A stretch of 64,000 bases of DNA, taken from assembly GCA_015179025.1 (NCBI GenBank), contig WHUX01000004.1, positions 434,001-498,000 of the forward strand, in the 5' to 3' direction. Source of the stretch: Terfezia claveryi (lineage: Eukaryota > Ascomycota > Pezizomycetes > Pezizales > Pezizaceae). Numbering within the stretch: position 1 is the first letter of the stretch; each line of letters opens with the position of its first letter. Positions 21,677 through 33,768 of this stretch are shown here, one piece after another. The translations under genes were made by a program, and so were the position numbers. The notes under the pieces were generated by a model. It saw only the letters and a program-made list of their open reading frames with translations. It was not told where the DNA came from and ran no database searches.

Positions 21677-24600
21677 GGTGGATGCGCTATAACTTATGGT
21701 GGAGTTCTATATGGCTGATGGTGAGCTAACGCTTCTGTCACGGGCATACCATCCACGAAGTCAATCAGAAGACAGTTCCTTACTGGGACTCAAACACAAT
21801 TTAGACGGTTGTTCCTTTGCTGTTCAGTCTGGCGGTTGAGAATTGCTCACTTTAGAGAATTGAAACAGTCCCCATCCCAGCTTATTTATATCTATCCATC
21901 GCAATTCGATTGGGATAACGTGCCAAGGTGCCTTCGGCAGATATTATAGAGGGGATTCCCATCCAGGGTCCATATCGAAGATGAGATGTCATGGTGTGTA
22001 TAATTTCACATAAATATGTTTGGGTCAAATTGAAATTTTAAACCTCGTAATTCATCTGGCTCTGAACCCGAGCGCAATAAGTTTGTGGGTGATACCAGTA
22101 GGTAGATATTTGTGGCAGGTGTCTAGTACAGCCGCCCCAGTATAGCATCTGATCACGATGTTGGATGTGGGTGAAGCGTGGACAATTTCGATCCATAAGT
22201 ACTTATTACCTGCTTCCAGCAGCGATACATAAAGCGGCGCAATATCAAATTCGCCTGAGACACGTCGACGTCAATTGAAGAGGATGTTCTTCTAGGATTT
22301 TCTCCACGCAGCTCTCACGCTCCCCATCAGCATGCAAGTGGTTCTCTGACAACCTTAACGTGCAAGCATGCGCTGAAAGCCGTGTCTCAGGTCCCTAGCT
22401 CACATACCGACTCAGGATTGCGAGGTAACATCTAATAAGGATATCACCAATTTGGTTCGACAATTCGACACCGGAAAGTACTTAGCCCGTGAGTATTACT
22501 TTAGGAGGATAATTATTACCTCCCCAAAGGGGAAAAAAAACAAGTTAAGGAACTTTGAAACAAGGGAGAGGCGTGCTGTCACGAGGTTGAAGACCGTACA
22601 AAGCCCCTTCGAATTTCCAGTTTGCAAACACCCACACTACATATGCGTAAATAGAATTGTCGAATATATAAGACCCGGTACACAGACTCCGAGAAAAGTT
22701 GCAGTGAGGGAGCCAACAAAATCTTGGGGGGGGGAGCGGGGAGCGTCACTGCGTTATGGATTTGATTTTCGGCATTGCAGAAATATGTGAATATGTGTCA
22801 AACTGCAGTATCGACTACTGCAGTATCGACGAATTCGAGGCTAGTATCACCGTCCCCAAAGTGGAAATCTGAGACGCTTCTACTGCGTAGTCGGGTTCCT
22901 GTTGGGCACGAGACTAACGCTCCTGCAGTAAGTACCCTGTATCCTCTAACCACTCTTATTCATGCATCACCACCCCAAACAGGGGTATTACCATTAATCT
23001 AGTTGGCACAAAGCCCTCGGTTACCCTCAGAAGCTTTCTCTATGTCCACATAACCGCATACTCATCTGCGCGGAAGGAAAAGGGGAGGGGGCGCATTTGG
23101 TCTCCAGCCATCAAATATTTCTGTGTTGCTTCGCGAGACTGGGTATATAATTATGGCCGTAAGTTCTCACGAGAAACGGTAAGTGTTGGCACCAGGCCAT
23201 TCTTACACCTAAAATGCTAGCTTTTGAAGAATTCCAGAAATAAGCAATTGACCAATAGACCTTATATTTCACAAACTTAGAAATAAATATAGATGAAGCA
23301 GTATCAAGTCTTCACTGGTACGTTTTCTAGAGAGCATGGGATTTTCGGGACGGTGGGTACTGGTTGGCACAAGCGGTGGATGCAACGCGTTGCCATTGAA
23401 ATTTGTGTGCAAGGTATCATCCGTACTTGGCAACTTTTCACATGTTTACCAGGTAAGGTCGGAATACAAGTAAATCACCTAGACCTCATAAACTTGATAA
23501 ATACTATATTTTTAGAGACCATAAGTAAATTGTCTTCTGGTGTTAGTGATTTTATATGATTTTCAATATAGGTGTGCTTTAGAGTCTGTGCTTACACTCA
23601 CGATTGCTGACTGTATAAATTTAGGAGTCAATCCCCAGAAGACCATGGATTTTGAAGTTTTGTTATAAACCTCTTGGGCAAATCAAGCAGGGTAACTTAT
23701 CAACATAGTTGGTTAGCTTCTAAATATGACGAGCTTTTCATATATCCAATTGAGGGATATCAGCCCATTTCTTGTGATATCCCTTCAAGTAGCTACTCTG
23801 CATCAGTGGACCCAACAAGACATGAGATTCCGTCTAAACCTACTGGGGTTCTCTTAGTGAGCACATCGGACAGCACCAGCGTGGCCTGGTGTCAACACAT
23901 AGATGGCTAATTGAGCCTGTTTACTACAACGCTGTTCTGATATGATATGTGCAGGATATAACATATCACATCCTCACCCTCATCGTCATGAGTAGACCCA
24001 CCGCCGTACTACAGGCCAGAGCATGATAATCTGGGCTGGCATCACGTATTCCTCTTGCGTCTTATTTGATATGATATTGGGGAGCTTTAGTATGAGCAGC
24101 TGCTGGCACGTCAGAGCCTTAATAGGGATATTCAAAGCGGTACGAGGTCAATTCAAAACTAGGGTTTCTATGAACAATCCGACCTTCTTTGGTTTCTATG
24201 GGTTTTTAACCAGACTATATGAAGAACGTTTGCTATAATTGGATATATGGCTCGTAGGATTGATTACCTCAATCCGGAAATCATTCGTGAAGCAGAGATA
24301 TATGAATGGTTGGGTGTTCTTATCTTTACCAGCCAAAAGTTGTCAATTGGCGTACAAATGCAAAAGCTACAGTGACCTCATCAATGGTATGTTTACTTAT
24401 ATTGAAGATTTAGTTGTAACTTTCCTTTAACGTACAAACAGTAGAAAGCGTTCCTTCCAAATGCTACATGGCCCTTCAGTTTCACTTTCGACACCATATA
24501 AGCCTAGCTGTAATTACCCCAATGTATTTGGCCCTGGATTCTACGTAGTTCCCTGTTTGATGACACAATAATGCATAGGTTCCGGAAGGCGAAGATCATC

Positions 24601-25477
24601 CCTTAGCTTTAGAAATGATAAGGGAGTTGTACATACCATATCGAGTTTGGCCTCCCGCCTGAAGCTAAGGCGAGAATTACCCTGAGCCGGTCCTAAACCC
24701 TAAGCGGCGCCGGCAAGCCAGTCCCGCATCCACATAAAGCAGCAGAATTGCAATATATCGATCGTCAAGCTGCAGTACCCTGCAGTATCTGGTGCAGCCA
24801 GAGTACTGTACAGTATCATCATGCGGCAGTTAAGGTCAAGGCTGGTGGTGCCTTAACAGGGTTGGAAGGTATGCAGGGTTGGAAAGTATGCAGGACTGGC
24901 GGTCTGATTGGCAAGGTCGAGACGAGTGATTTCGTAGTGGAGAGCATATGCAGGGAGTGAAAACGAAAAGACTTCATGTTTCAGATCGAACCACTCAGGT
25001 CGTATGGATTCGATTCTTGTATCTAAGACAATAAAAGTGCAACATAGGTTGGTCGTGAGAAGAGTGTACGGGGAAGTGCAGACAGATAGGTCAACTTGAA
25101 TGAGGCGAGTGTTCTTGTGTGAGCTCCATCCCATTCCACAAGATAAGTAAGCTGCATGTAAGTCTGGTTGGCAATTGTTATCTAGAGATAAACGGAAATC
25201 AGAGTAAGATAAATATTCATCGGCTTAGATAAGCACAGGTTGACATGTCTCGAAAAGTTCCCAGTACCGGGAACTTTGCCCTTCGCACAGCTCCCCCGGC
25301 CCCAAGCAATACTTCATTGCTTCAGAGCTGCGACCCGTGACTAGTTCCCGTCGAGCGACGTTGGCTTCTAGTCTCGCCATTCTCCATACGCCATTTAGCT
25401 ACCCGAGCACAAATACAGACACTGCGAAACAAAGAACCACCTCCGTCATTATAAAGTCACCCTCATACACATCTACA
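21677..25477. other. gene-poor AT-rich spacer upstream of RPB9
   Basis: About 3.8 kb without a gene I can support. Short frames (for example 22452-22790, 23674-23910 and 24023-24238, all plus) show no family motifs and no convincing splicing. The region has a direct repeat CAGTATCGACTACTGCAGTA at about 22805-22830, a GGGTTGGAAGGTATGCAG duplication near 24858-24893, motif fragments AGTCTGGTTGGCA at 25161, and TTACCCTGA at 24677-24685. It looks like decayed repeat sequence. The last few hundred bases must include the RPB9 promoter. Confidence 0.5.
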
Positions 25478-26140
25478 ATGGACACTCCTAGCCCCGACGC
25501 CCAAGGCCATACACAGCAGCAGAACAACATGAGGCAGAATATTGGGCCGAAGTTTTGTCGGGAATGGTGAGCGACTCTCCCAACCCACTTCACCGCATCG
25601 CATTTGTCTCTATAGCTATCTCCCTCATCCCCCAGATCAACCAATAGTGACAGCATGCTGATAAATCCACTCACTCAGCTCCAACATGCTCTACCCAAAG
25701 GAGAACAAGGTTGAAATGGCCCTCATGTACCAGTGCCGAACCTGCAGCTACACCGAACCCGCCACATCCTACTGCGTCTACCGCAACCAACTCGCGTCGT
25801 CAGCGGGAGAAACTGCCGGTGTCACAACTGATGTCGGTAGCGATCCTACGTTGCCAAGATCGAACAAACAGTGCCCGGCCTGCTCGGAGACGGAATGTGT
25901 GTTCTTTCAGAGTCAAATGCGGAAGGAGGAGACGAAGATGGTATGTTCCTCCGTCATTACACTTTGCTTGGTATATATACTGCTGGGTCTGAAGTATCTG
26001 GACACCTGAGAGTGGAACTCTGTGTTCTTGTACTAATACTTTCGACCTGGTAAAATATTTCTGGCGTACGGTTGGGACTGACTTGGTGGGATTAGAAATT
26101 ATTTTACGTCTGCTGCTCCTGCGGTCACATCTTCGAGTAG
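25478..26140 (+). CDS. RPB9: RNA polymerase II subunit Rpb9
   Basis: Small zinc-binding subunit of RNA polymerase II, involved in start-site selection, fidelity and transcript cleavage with TFIIS. Three exons (25478-25566, 25679-25940, 26096-26140) give 131 residues, with all junctions in frame. The N-terminal ribbon reads KFCRECSNMLYPKENKVE and YQCRTCSYTE, with the first Cys pair completed across intron 1. YCVYRNQLAS, GETAGVTTDVGSDPTLPRS and the C-terminal ribbon CPACSETECVFFQSQ follow. The last 15-codon exon is KLFYVCCSCGHIFE. The N-terminal 20 residues (Gln-rich) are longer than in yeast. The protein ends right after HIFE, so it lacks the short tail found in yeast Rpb9. Assignment is secure. 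Confidence 0.95.
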
Positions 26141-26915
26141 TACAGTGTTGGCCGCTGTTTGGGAGTGGAGTGTGATTGGACTAGGAAGGTGGTGAAATAT
26201 TTCTCGTTATACAAAACGCCAAACGACTGGATATGTGGAACTGTACACCAGCCCCAGGGGCTCTTTTCCAAAGCCTTGGTGTCAAAGCCGCATATGCAAG
26301 AACCCGGAATAGGCAGCGGTTTGGTACGACCAGCCTCAGGGGAATGTTTTTACTCCCACTTCATTTTCTTTTTGGAGGATGAAGATGCTTAATCCTTAGT
26401 ACATGGAGAGAAAAGACAACACACAGCATAGGCGTAATGGTATCGTATTCTGTGGGTATGGGTTTAGCACTGTTTTTAAATCGATTTCGGTTGCTTTGGG
26501 ATTTTCCTCACGTAATCTGGTTGGACTATGTGTTCTCGTACCCATTGGCATGACATTTCTATTAAAATCTTTTTTCACGAATCTGCTAGATTCTACTAGG
26601 GGAAGTACTCGAACATGAAACTGGTGGGCTGTGGAGACATCACCTGTCTTGCATAATATTTTTGTATTGTTCGTTCTTATAAGTACAAATAGTTTTGTGT
26701 GATTAATTGAACAGATATCGACTAGCATTGGAGAAGTAGATACTTGCCAATACCACTTCTCATCTTATCCTACGCTGGTATTATATGCTATTATATAATG
26801 TTCTAATGCTATGATATCTCATGCCATCAGAGCTCAAAGAGTTGCAACTTTGGTATTCCCCCCCACCCTCACACATAATCATACAGCCCCTCACTTCGCC
26901 TCTGCCCACTGCATC
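26141..26915. other. 3' region between convergent RPB9 and uL14m
   Basis: About 775 bases with no recognisable gene. A 110-codon minus-strand frame (26728-26396) lacks family motifs. The sequence is AT-rich near 26760-26820. Confidence 0.5.
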
Positions 26916-27433
26916 TTACACATGCATTGGAGCTAAACTCAAAATCTTACTCCACTTCGCTTTCCTCAGCTCCTCCCCCACAACCCCGTTCAACCTTGTC
27001 CCTAGAGGCTCTCCAGCCTTGTTAATCAACACGCAAGCATTATCATCGAAGCGGACATAGGAGCCATCGGGCCGACCATATTTCTTTTTGGTGCGCACGA
27101 CGATTGCATGCCGGATGTCGCCACGGCGGACTTTAGTTGAGGCGGCAGCGACGCCGGAGAGCTCAGAGCCGAGGTTGCGCTGTTTTTGGACGACGACGAC
27201 GATACGGTCGCCTGTGTGGGAAGGATTAGCTGCTGTTCCGCTTGTGAGGTGGTAATTTGCAAGGTATAGGTACCAATCTTAGCATGACGCTTCATTTTGA
27301 GGACTTGGACACACTCGACGAGAGCAGCGCCGGAGTTGTCGATGCATTGAAGCATCGTCTACATGGAAAGATTGCATTAGTTAGCTCAATTGCCTGCCAG
27401 GCAATAAAGAGATGTTACCTTTAGCTGAATCAT
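26916..27433 (-). CDS. MRPL38: Mitochondrial large-subunit ribosomal protein uL14m
   Basis: Mitochondrial L14, a core protein of the large subunit at the subunit interface. Three exons: a five-codon first exon 27433-27419 (MIQLK), 27358-27274 and 27211-26916. Both introns (27418-27359 and 27273-27212) are GT-AG and keep the frame, giving 131 residues. The fold reads [78 protein letters not shown] and [15 protein letters not shown]. These are the L14 signature segments (IDNSGA, GD, V..G...AVVVRTK..., F..NA.VLI). No cleavable presequence is evident, as in other mitochondrial L14 proteins. The gene symbol is the yeast name. Confidence 0.94.
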
Positions 27434-27641
27434 GTTGAACAATATTTGGAAGGAACCTGGAAGTTGGTTCCTTTCTGCCCCTCAGCTTTAAGAATCATTG
27501 GTAGCTAAAGAATAATAATTATTGTCCGGAATGTGCCGGGGCTTGGCATATGGGCATGTGAGACATTCTGCACCGCAACGTCGACTTGCGGATATTAATT
27601 ATTTTAACGCTGTTTAAAATGTGCATAGAAACATCCAGGGA

Positions 27642-28247
27642 ATGTTTAAGGAGCTCGAGCATCGACATATCCAGCATGAGGTGTACAGTAGAAACTTGCT
27701 TCTTGAGGCTGCCAGCTCAATCATCAGCGTCCTCAAGCCTGGCGAGCGCCTCCAGACCCTAGTCTGGACTCCTCATCCAATTTGCTTTTTTCATAAGACT
27801 ATTTTTCCGCGCAGCAGTAAATCCCTAATGCCTGTGGGCGGTTATATCTCGGCAGCTGAGGTTCAGGCCTTGAGGTTTTCAGGGAGGTATTACTCCGTAA
27901 TATACCATCTGTGGAATGTATTCGAGCGGGATGGCGAGGAATATTTTGTTGGAAGTAAACCACGAGATCAGGAATGAGACCTCCTGCATGAGGTGGGGTA
28001 CAAGCCCGAGCCAGGCATCAGAAACCCCGATCATCCATCTAAAGCACGAGTTCTGGCTCTACTGGGGTTTGCTTGCTGGCTCGCATTCACGGCCAGCTGT
28101 CTGTGGCACGAGAGAACTGTAGAGTCTTCACGCCCAACAGAGCGTTACACCAGCGGGCCCTTGCCCGAAATCAGAACCTTGAGGCCTCAGCCTGCTCAGC
28201 CTGCTAAACTTATTCTATGTAATTGCGGTTACGTTAGACCACCTTGA
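27642..28247 (+). pseudogene. open frame interrupted by one in-frame TGA, unknown family
   Basis: From the ATG at 27642 the frame reads MFKELEHRHIQHEVYSRNLL and continues to a TGA at 27975-27977. It then stays open in the same frame (DLLHEVGYKPEPGIRNPDHP, KARVLALLGFACWLAFTA) to a second stop at 28247. Total length would be about 200 codons. The TGA could have arisen from CGA by one C-to-T change, the signature of RIP or cytosine deamination. I recognise no family. An intron that skips the stop is an alternative, but I see no strong donor just before it. It lies between uL14m and SET9 and may simply be unexplained sequence. Confidence 0.35.
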
Positions 28248-28646
28248 GATTCCACTGAAATTAATACCATAGCCTGCCTACTACTACTACACATACTTGT
28301 TGAAGGTCGTGGATAAACACAGGGCTCTACAAAGTGCCTACTTGCCGAGTCCTCCATAGGGAGTGCTGCGGAGAATACTTTCTTTCATCATCATACAGCT
28401 TTGTTGACACCAGTATTCCATCCCAGCTGCGGGTTCCTGCATCAACGCGACCATTGCAACCGTTTACTCACGTGGGGCGCGTCTCCCGTTGGAGTGCACT
28501 TTTATAGCGCTTGTGCTTTCTTCTCCCTTCCTTCGCTTGGATCTTCTTCACAAACACCCAACCTGCTTCCCAACGCCGTCCAGCCTTGCAATTTGCAGCT
28601 CACAGACTTTCTTAAAGCCATATTCCCCTGCTTTTGCATATCTGTC

Positions 28647-31282
28647 ATGGCTGCAGCCCGGGCACGATTATCGTTGGCTGAGTTGGGGGAGTTTGATGAT
28701 CTACTCACTGATGCTCTGGTGGACAAGGTACGCTTACAAGGGGAATTTGCTTCTATGCGGGTTCCTGTGTCTAAGATGAGGGGGTGTTGCAGATTTACTA
28801 CTGGACGAAGATACGCAAGACGAAACGACTTTACCTCCCAACTCGGAGGGTTGTAGAGAAGGATGTCGCGCCCATAGTCGCTGACTATGTGGTTCGTGCA
28901 AGGAGTGTTACCGCGGCAGTGGAGAAGTTTGAGCAGTGCGTGGCCTTCGCTTCACGAGTTCCACTCTGCCCAGGGTCGCTAACGTGTAAACTGTAATGCC
29001 TCAGACTGAGCGGGGTACAATCATTTCTTCAGGGCATGGAAGAGTGGAAGAAGAACGAGTTCATGAAGTATGTATACGGTATGCCTAAGTACCCCATCGT
29101 GTTTGCTGACTCGCGTAGGCATGTTCGCCGGTATATGCAGATTTACCACCCCGAGGCCCCATTTGAAGTCAATTCAACCGACAGATACACACTTTTCACC
29201 CACGAGGCATGCGTTCATGCTCGACGACCGATAAGGACTGGGGAGACCATCAAGTTCCTTGCAGGGTGCATGCTGCTCATGACCGATGAGGAGGAAGCGA
29301 ACCTGGACGATGGTTCCGATTTCAGTGTTATTTGCACATCACGAATGAAGGGAACCAGTGTACTACTGGGGCCAGCCCGATTTGTTAACCATGACTGTGA
29401 TCCGAACTGTAAGTTCATTACGACGAATAAAGACAATATTACGATCATGTCCATACGGAACATTGCCATGGGGGAGGAGATTACAATCAATTACTCGGAG
29501 GACTATTTTGGGGAGAATAATTGCGAGTGCCTCTGTCAGACTTGTGAGAGTAGAGCACAGAATGGATTTGCAATAGTTGGAAGAAAGAAAGAAACCACGA
29601 CTGCTGAGCTTATGGCTGCGTTGGAGAAGGATAGCTGGGCATACTCATTTCGCTCGGGGAGAAGGAATGCATCCAGGTTATCACCAGGGAACCCCCCAAC
29701 CTCATCAAGATCTGTCTCCACATCAAACCATGTGGAGTTGGATTCGCGGTTACCTCTTAGCGTACCAACGAAGCAGGACCCCACGCTAGTCGAATTGGCC
29801 CTCACCCCGCCTCATTCCGAAGCTGGACCAACTTCGGAAGATGAACTTCAACCAGAAGCAAAATCGGAAGCGCAACCTACAGCTACCATGGACACCCAAG
29901 AGGTGACCCCCCGCCAGACGTTGCAAAGACTATCACAATTGAAGCTTCTACATCTGTGCCCAGAAATTCCCCGGCATCAGAAGGCCCGGCTATAGAGGCT
30001 AAGCCTAATATACAATACACTGATCAGGACGACTCCGATTGTGATAGTGAGCTGTCGGAGATAGATGAGGCGGAGTACCAGAAGCTTCTGGAGATGTTCT
30101 CGCCCTCGATATCAGCTAGGTACAAAAATAAGCGAAAGCGGGTTTATGAAGATGCCCAGTCAGTGAATAACTCACTCAAACGTACGAAACCTTCATCTCT
30201 TGAACGGACCAAACCCCCATCTATCAAGCCCCAGGCTATCCCCCAGGGTCTTGACGCCGAGAAGAAAATTAAACGCAAGCGGGATCCTGAAGAATACAAA
30301 CCACCGCCCAAAAGGTCTAAATCGCAGATACACAACCCCTTTAAATATAGCTTTAAGCGCTTCCCTGGGGACAGCGCCATGATTCCCAAAATTGGGCTGA
30401 AATGCATCTGCACAGACTGTGGCCAGAATTTTTGGAACCCAGAGACTTGGTATGTGCCGATGTCCTGCAATAGGTGTCTCCGGCATTCGAAGATTTACGG
30501 GTTGAGATGGCCAAAGACGTTCAAACGCAAGAACGACCAGGAGGTAAGCCACGAAACCAGCAACAAGCGTTTCCGCGATGATGCCTGGGACCTCAGTCCG
30601 CTGTCTGAGTCTCTGTGCAAAGAAATTGGTGGCTAATTCTTTGCTGGTGTGTGTTGGTTGGTTTATATAGCTCGAGGTACAGGATCATAGGGAGCTTTCA
30701 AGGTACATGACGGTAGCAGAGTTGTATAAGATGAGCAAGAAACAGAGAGAGGAGGAAGAAGTGGCAAGGAGGGCAAAAAAAGGGCAGGCGAGTGGTGGAG
30801 GAAGGAAGAAGGCGGGTACAGGGGAGGAGAATACTGGGAGAGTAATGAATGGGAAGATAAAGAAAAAATGTTTTGAGGGCAAGGAAAGCGGAGGGCCACG
30901 AGCGAAGGACACGGTTTTTGTGGTTGAGATTGTTAAGGCAGAGGGTGAAGAGGGAAAGGAAAACGTTTCTGCGGTGGTACTGGCTGCAAAAGCTGATGAT
31001 GAGAAGCCTTCTACCCCGGTTAAGGTGCCGGTTGTTAAGAAACCTAGGGCTCGTCGCAAGGCTCTGGCAGAAGGAAATGGAAAGAAGATTACTGTAGCCG
31101 GTTTATCAGTTGGCGAGGTATTGGAGACGGATAGGGTTATCGATGGGCGAGTTATCAAGAAGAAGAAGGCTCTGTTACCTCGGGCGCAGGCACCGATGAG
31201 ATCGGGGGCTGCTGTAAAGACTGTTGGAGTTGGACTTACACTTCCCGCACCGGCGACCGCTGCTCCTGTTGCCGAGTCATGA
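28647..31282 (+). CDS. SET9: Histone H4-K20 methyltransferase SET9 (SUV4-20/KMT5 family), with an apparent 1-nt frame break
   Basis: Methylates H4 Lys20, a mark linked to damage checkpoint and silencing. Exons: 28647-28727, 28793 to about 28939, 29033 to about 30543 and 30671-31282. The start is MAAARARLSLAELGEFDDLL. The SET domain includes YMQIYHPEAPFEVNSTDRYT, ARRPIRTGETIKFLAGCML, GPARFVNHDCDPNCKF (the NHDC core), MGEEITINYSEDYFG and the post-SET CECLCQTCE. A disordered basic region leads to the family C-terminal zinc module CICTDCGQNFW, MSCNRC and LRHSKIYGLRWPKT, then QDHRELSRYM. The frame breaks in the C6 run at about 29911: one extra C gives EVTPPDVAKTITIEAS and joins the two halves. The donor near 28940 (GTGGCC) is weak. 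The last exon adds a Lys/Ala-rich tail. Confidence 0.9.
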
Positions 31283-31870
31283 TGTCAACAAAGCACGACG
31301 TTTCAGGAAGGTCCCCATATGGCCCCCGTGTCCTGGCGTTCTGACCAGTCAATCGCCAATCATGATATCTCATGCGGGTTCAATTCTTCGACATGTAATA
31401 ATTTCATGGCAGGCCCTGCGATGCTCCCCGCATCAGGCACGCTCTGGATTATCATGAATTTTCGTTTTCCAACCTACCAGCATATAAAAAAGAGTCTACA
31501 CGACGGAGTGATGGACAGGGATAGGGCGATGAGTGGGGCAGGATGGGAGTGGTGGGGCTATGAAAGGCCATGAGGCGGGGCATTGTAGTCAAGGCACGGG
31601 CGTTGTTATTAGGACTTATACCTTGGGAGGCATTAATACCTGTGATGATGGGACGCATGAATGGATTGGAGAATAGACTGGCGTTTCTGAGTCAACGTGG
31701 GGGTCTCTTCTTGATTCCTTTGTTTTGTATGGGCGTAATTTTTACAGTTCTGCTTTATTACAAGCTTTCTTGGCTGGAGTACAATATTTTGTTGGGACGG
31801 AAAGTTGGAGATATAAGGTTACTTACTCTTAAACTACGGACTGTGTATTATTTAGATATATCTATAAGGG

Positions 31871-31891
31871 TTTTTTTTTTTTTTTTTTTTT
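31871..31891 (+). repeat. T21 homopolymer
   Basis: Uninterrupted T run. On the minus strand this would be a poly-A tail, possibly of a decayed retroposon. The neighbouring sequence does not show a recognisable coding relic. Confidence 0.8.
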
Positions 31892-33051
31892 CTTAGGAAA
31901 TGAGACGGCGTTCCCTCATTTTGAAAGACTCGCTCACGGGCTACCGTAGCGCCCACTACCAGGGCCCATTTTGGACTAGTCTCAGTATGAACCTCACTGA
32001 CTAAGCACGGGAAAACCTTTCTTGAGGGAACGCAATTGCATTCACCACACCATCCACCCCCTCATCTATAAATGGATATTAGTATCGTATACATTGGTCG
32101 TCATGCTGAATTAACTTTTTTGATCAGAGCGTATACAAAAAAAATACAGTAGCTTCGTCTCTCTGTGTCAATCATCGTCCCGGATATCCTTTTATTGCGA
32201 TACCCATGCAGTTACCGTCTCATATAGGTTAGTTCTCAAGATCCGACTTCCTTAAATTAACATGTATGACTGATAGCCGTTTATAGATGCCATCTTATGT
32301 ATCAGTTTGATGAATAGAGCCTTTATATTCATCTAGTGAGACTGAATCCCTTTAGTTACGGTGAGGGGATCCAATATGAGTTACAAACACTCATATAAGA
32401 AAGGGTTACCCTGAAAGTATGAGTTTAGGTGTTATTTTCCAAAGGAGAAAAAGCCGATGCCCTCCACCTCCAAAAGGTTATCAAGCCCAACAGAAAATTA
32501 CCCTAAAAAAAGAGAAGGCCACAGGGACCAATCTTAGTTAATTCGGGTGGGAGCAACAAATGGAAATGAATTATCATCTTGGTGCAACTACTAACTTCAT
32601 CTATGTAACTAAGGCGGAACTAAGGCAAAACTAAGGCCTATTATGCCAAGTGCACAAAATAAATAAACTTTCTGGACCAGACGAGGCCGGTGCCCGCCAG
32701 ACTACCCTGGTGGTAGAACACTGAAGGAACCGGTAATCCCTAGTTCCTCTAGAGAGCAACGCTAAGGAGGATTAGTCATGATTCGCCCCCCCCCATGCCT
32801 CGATGCGAGTGCGCTCATTGGCCACGCCCGCAGGGTGCTGTGATTCGTGCGAGCCAGCTTTGAAATAGCACGCAACCTCCTCATACGTAAAGCGTTATAG
32901 AACGCACAGAGGAGAGAGAAGACAATCAAGCTTCGATCAGTGTTCACGTTTACGATCTTGACTTTCTGTCCCCTTTCGTGATCTGTGATCTCAACTTTCG
33001 TCTGCCTCCTTTGTGTCTTTGCTTTCTCACGGTTTACCTTGGTTCTTCAAA

Positions 33052-33306
33052 TAGAACACTTTCTCAACTGAAACAAGCTTCACAACGAACGGAAGAGGGA
33101 AAGGAACACCGCATTGCTACAACGCTACAACACCTAAACACAACTCGGATACGTCCAGGCAAGGGGTCGAACTAATAGAGTAGATAAGAGCCTCCCTGGT
33201 GGTAGAACACTTTCTCAACTGAAACAAGCTTCACAACGAACGGAAGAGGGAAAGGAACACCGCATCGCTACAACGCTACAACACCTAAACACAACTCGGA
33301 TACGTC
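33052..33306 (+). repeat. 104-bp direct repeat in the leader of the Mug135-like gene
   Basis: 33052-33155 and 33203-33306 are identical except for one base (CATTGCTA versus CATCGCTA). The offset is 151 bp. The second copy ends 8 bp before the ATG at 33315. The near-identity marks a recent duplication. Confidence 0.93.
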
Positions 33307-33314
33307 GAATCAGT

Positions 33315-33710
33315 ATGGCAGCACAACAGCCGAATTTCGTGGCTCTAGTTCAATCGTTACAAGGCGTGATCAATGAAGTCACCTTAGTTCCAAACATGCC
33401 AGGTGTAGGACAAGGAAACGCGATCATGGACTTGCTGCTCCAGATCCAGCGGGACATCTCAAGATACGATCGGAATAATTTCGCTAGATTAATGAACTCA
33501 ACTATCACGCACTCAGCTACTCCGATAGAACCGTTGTACAACGTGCAAAATCAGCTTATTCACAATTTTCCTCCGACGGCCGCACATGTGAGGGCACTTA
33601 CTGGCGCCGAGATTGATGTCTTGCTCAATGCTCTAGGTTTACCTCTCAACGGATTAGTTGAGGTTCGCAGAGCACGGTTGAGCAGACACGTTGGCTTAAT
33701 TGCCATTTAA
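33315..33710 (+). CDS. small Mug135-like C-terminal domain protein
   Basis: A clean 131-codon single-exon frame, MAAQQPNFVALVQSLQGVIN to RLSRHVGLIAI. The middle reads NNFARLMNSTITHSATPIEP, then LYNVQN. The last third (TGAEIDVLLNALGLPLNGLV, EVRRARLSRHVGL) resembles the Mug135-like C-terminal domain, a short SAP-like helical pair. It is known from S. pombe Mug135 and from many short fungal proteins. The function of that family is unknown; Mug135 was named for meiotic up-regulation. The gene lies 8 bp after a duplicated 104-bp leader and about 60 bp before a LINE reverse-transcriptase relic, so it may be part of a mobile or recently amplified unit. The family call is from memory of motif style and is moderately sure. 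Confidence 0.6.
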   Translation: MAAQQPNFVALVQSLQGVINEVTLVPNMPGVGQGNAIMDLLLQIQRDISRYDRNNFARLMNSTITHSATPIEPLYNVQNQLIHNFPPTAAHVRALTGAEIDVLLNALGLPLNGLVEVRRARLSRHVGLIAI

Positions 33711-33768
33711 TCCCAAGCGCTACTCTTTGTCAAATGGGATGGCTGGTGTGTATGGGTTCTTGGAATGA

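Larger units (their letters stand above)
31283..33314. other. spacer between SET9 and the Mug135-like gene
   Basis: About 2 kb with no supported gene. It contains the T21 run, TTACCCTGA at 32406-32414, and the phrase CCTGGTGGTAGAACACT near 32707. That phrase recurs before the second leader copy near 33194. Frames of about 100 codons here carry no family motif. Confidence 0.5.
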
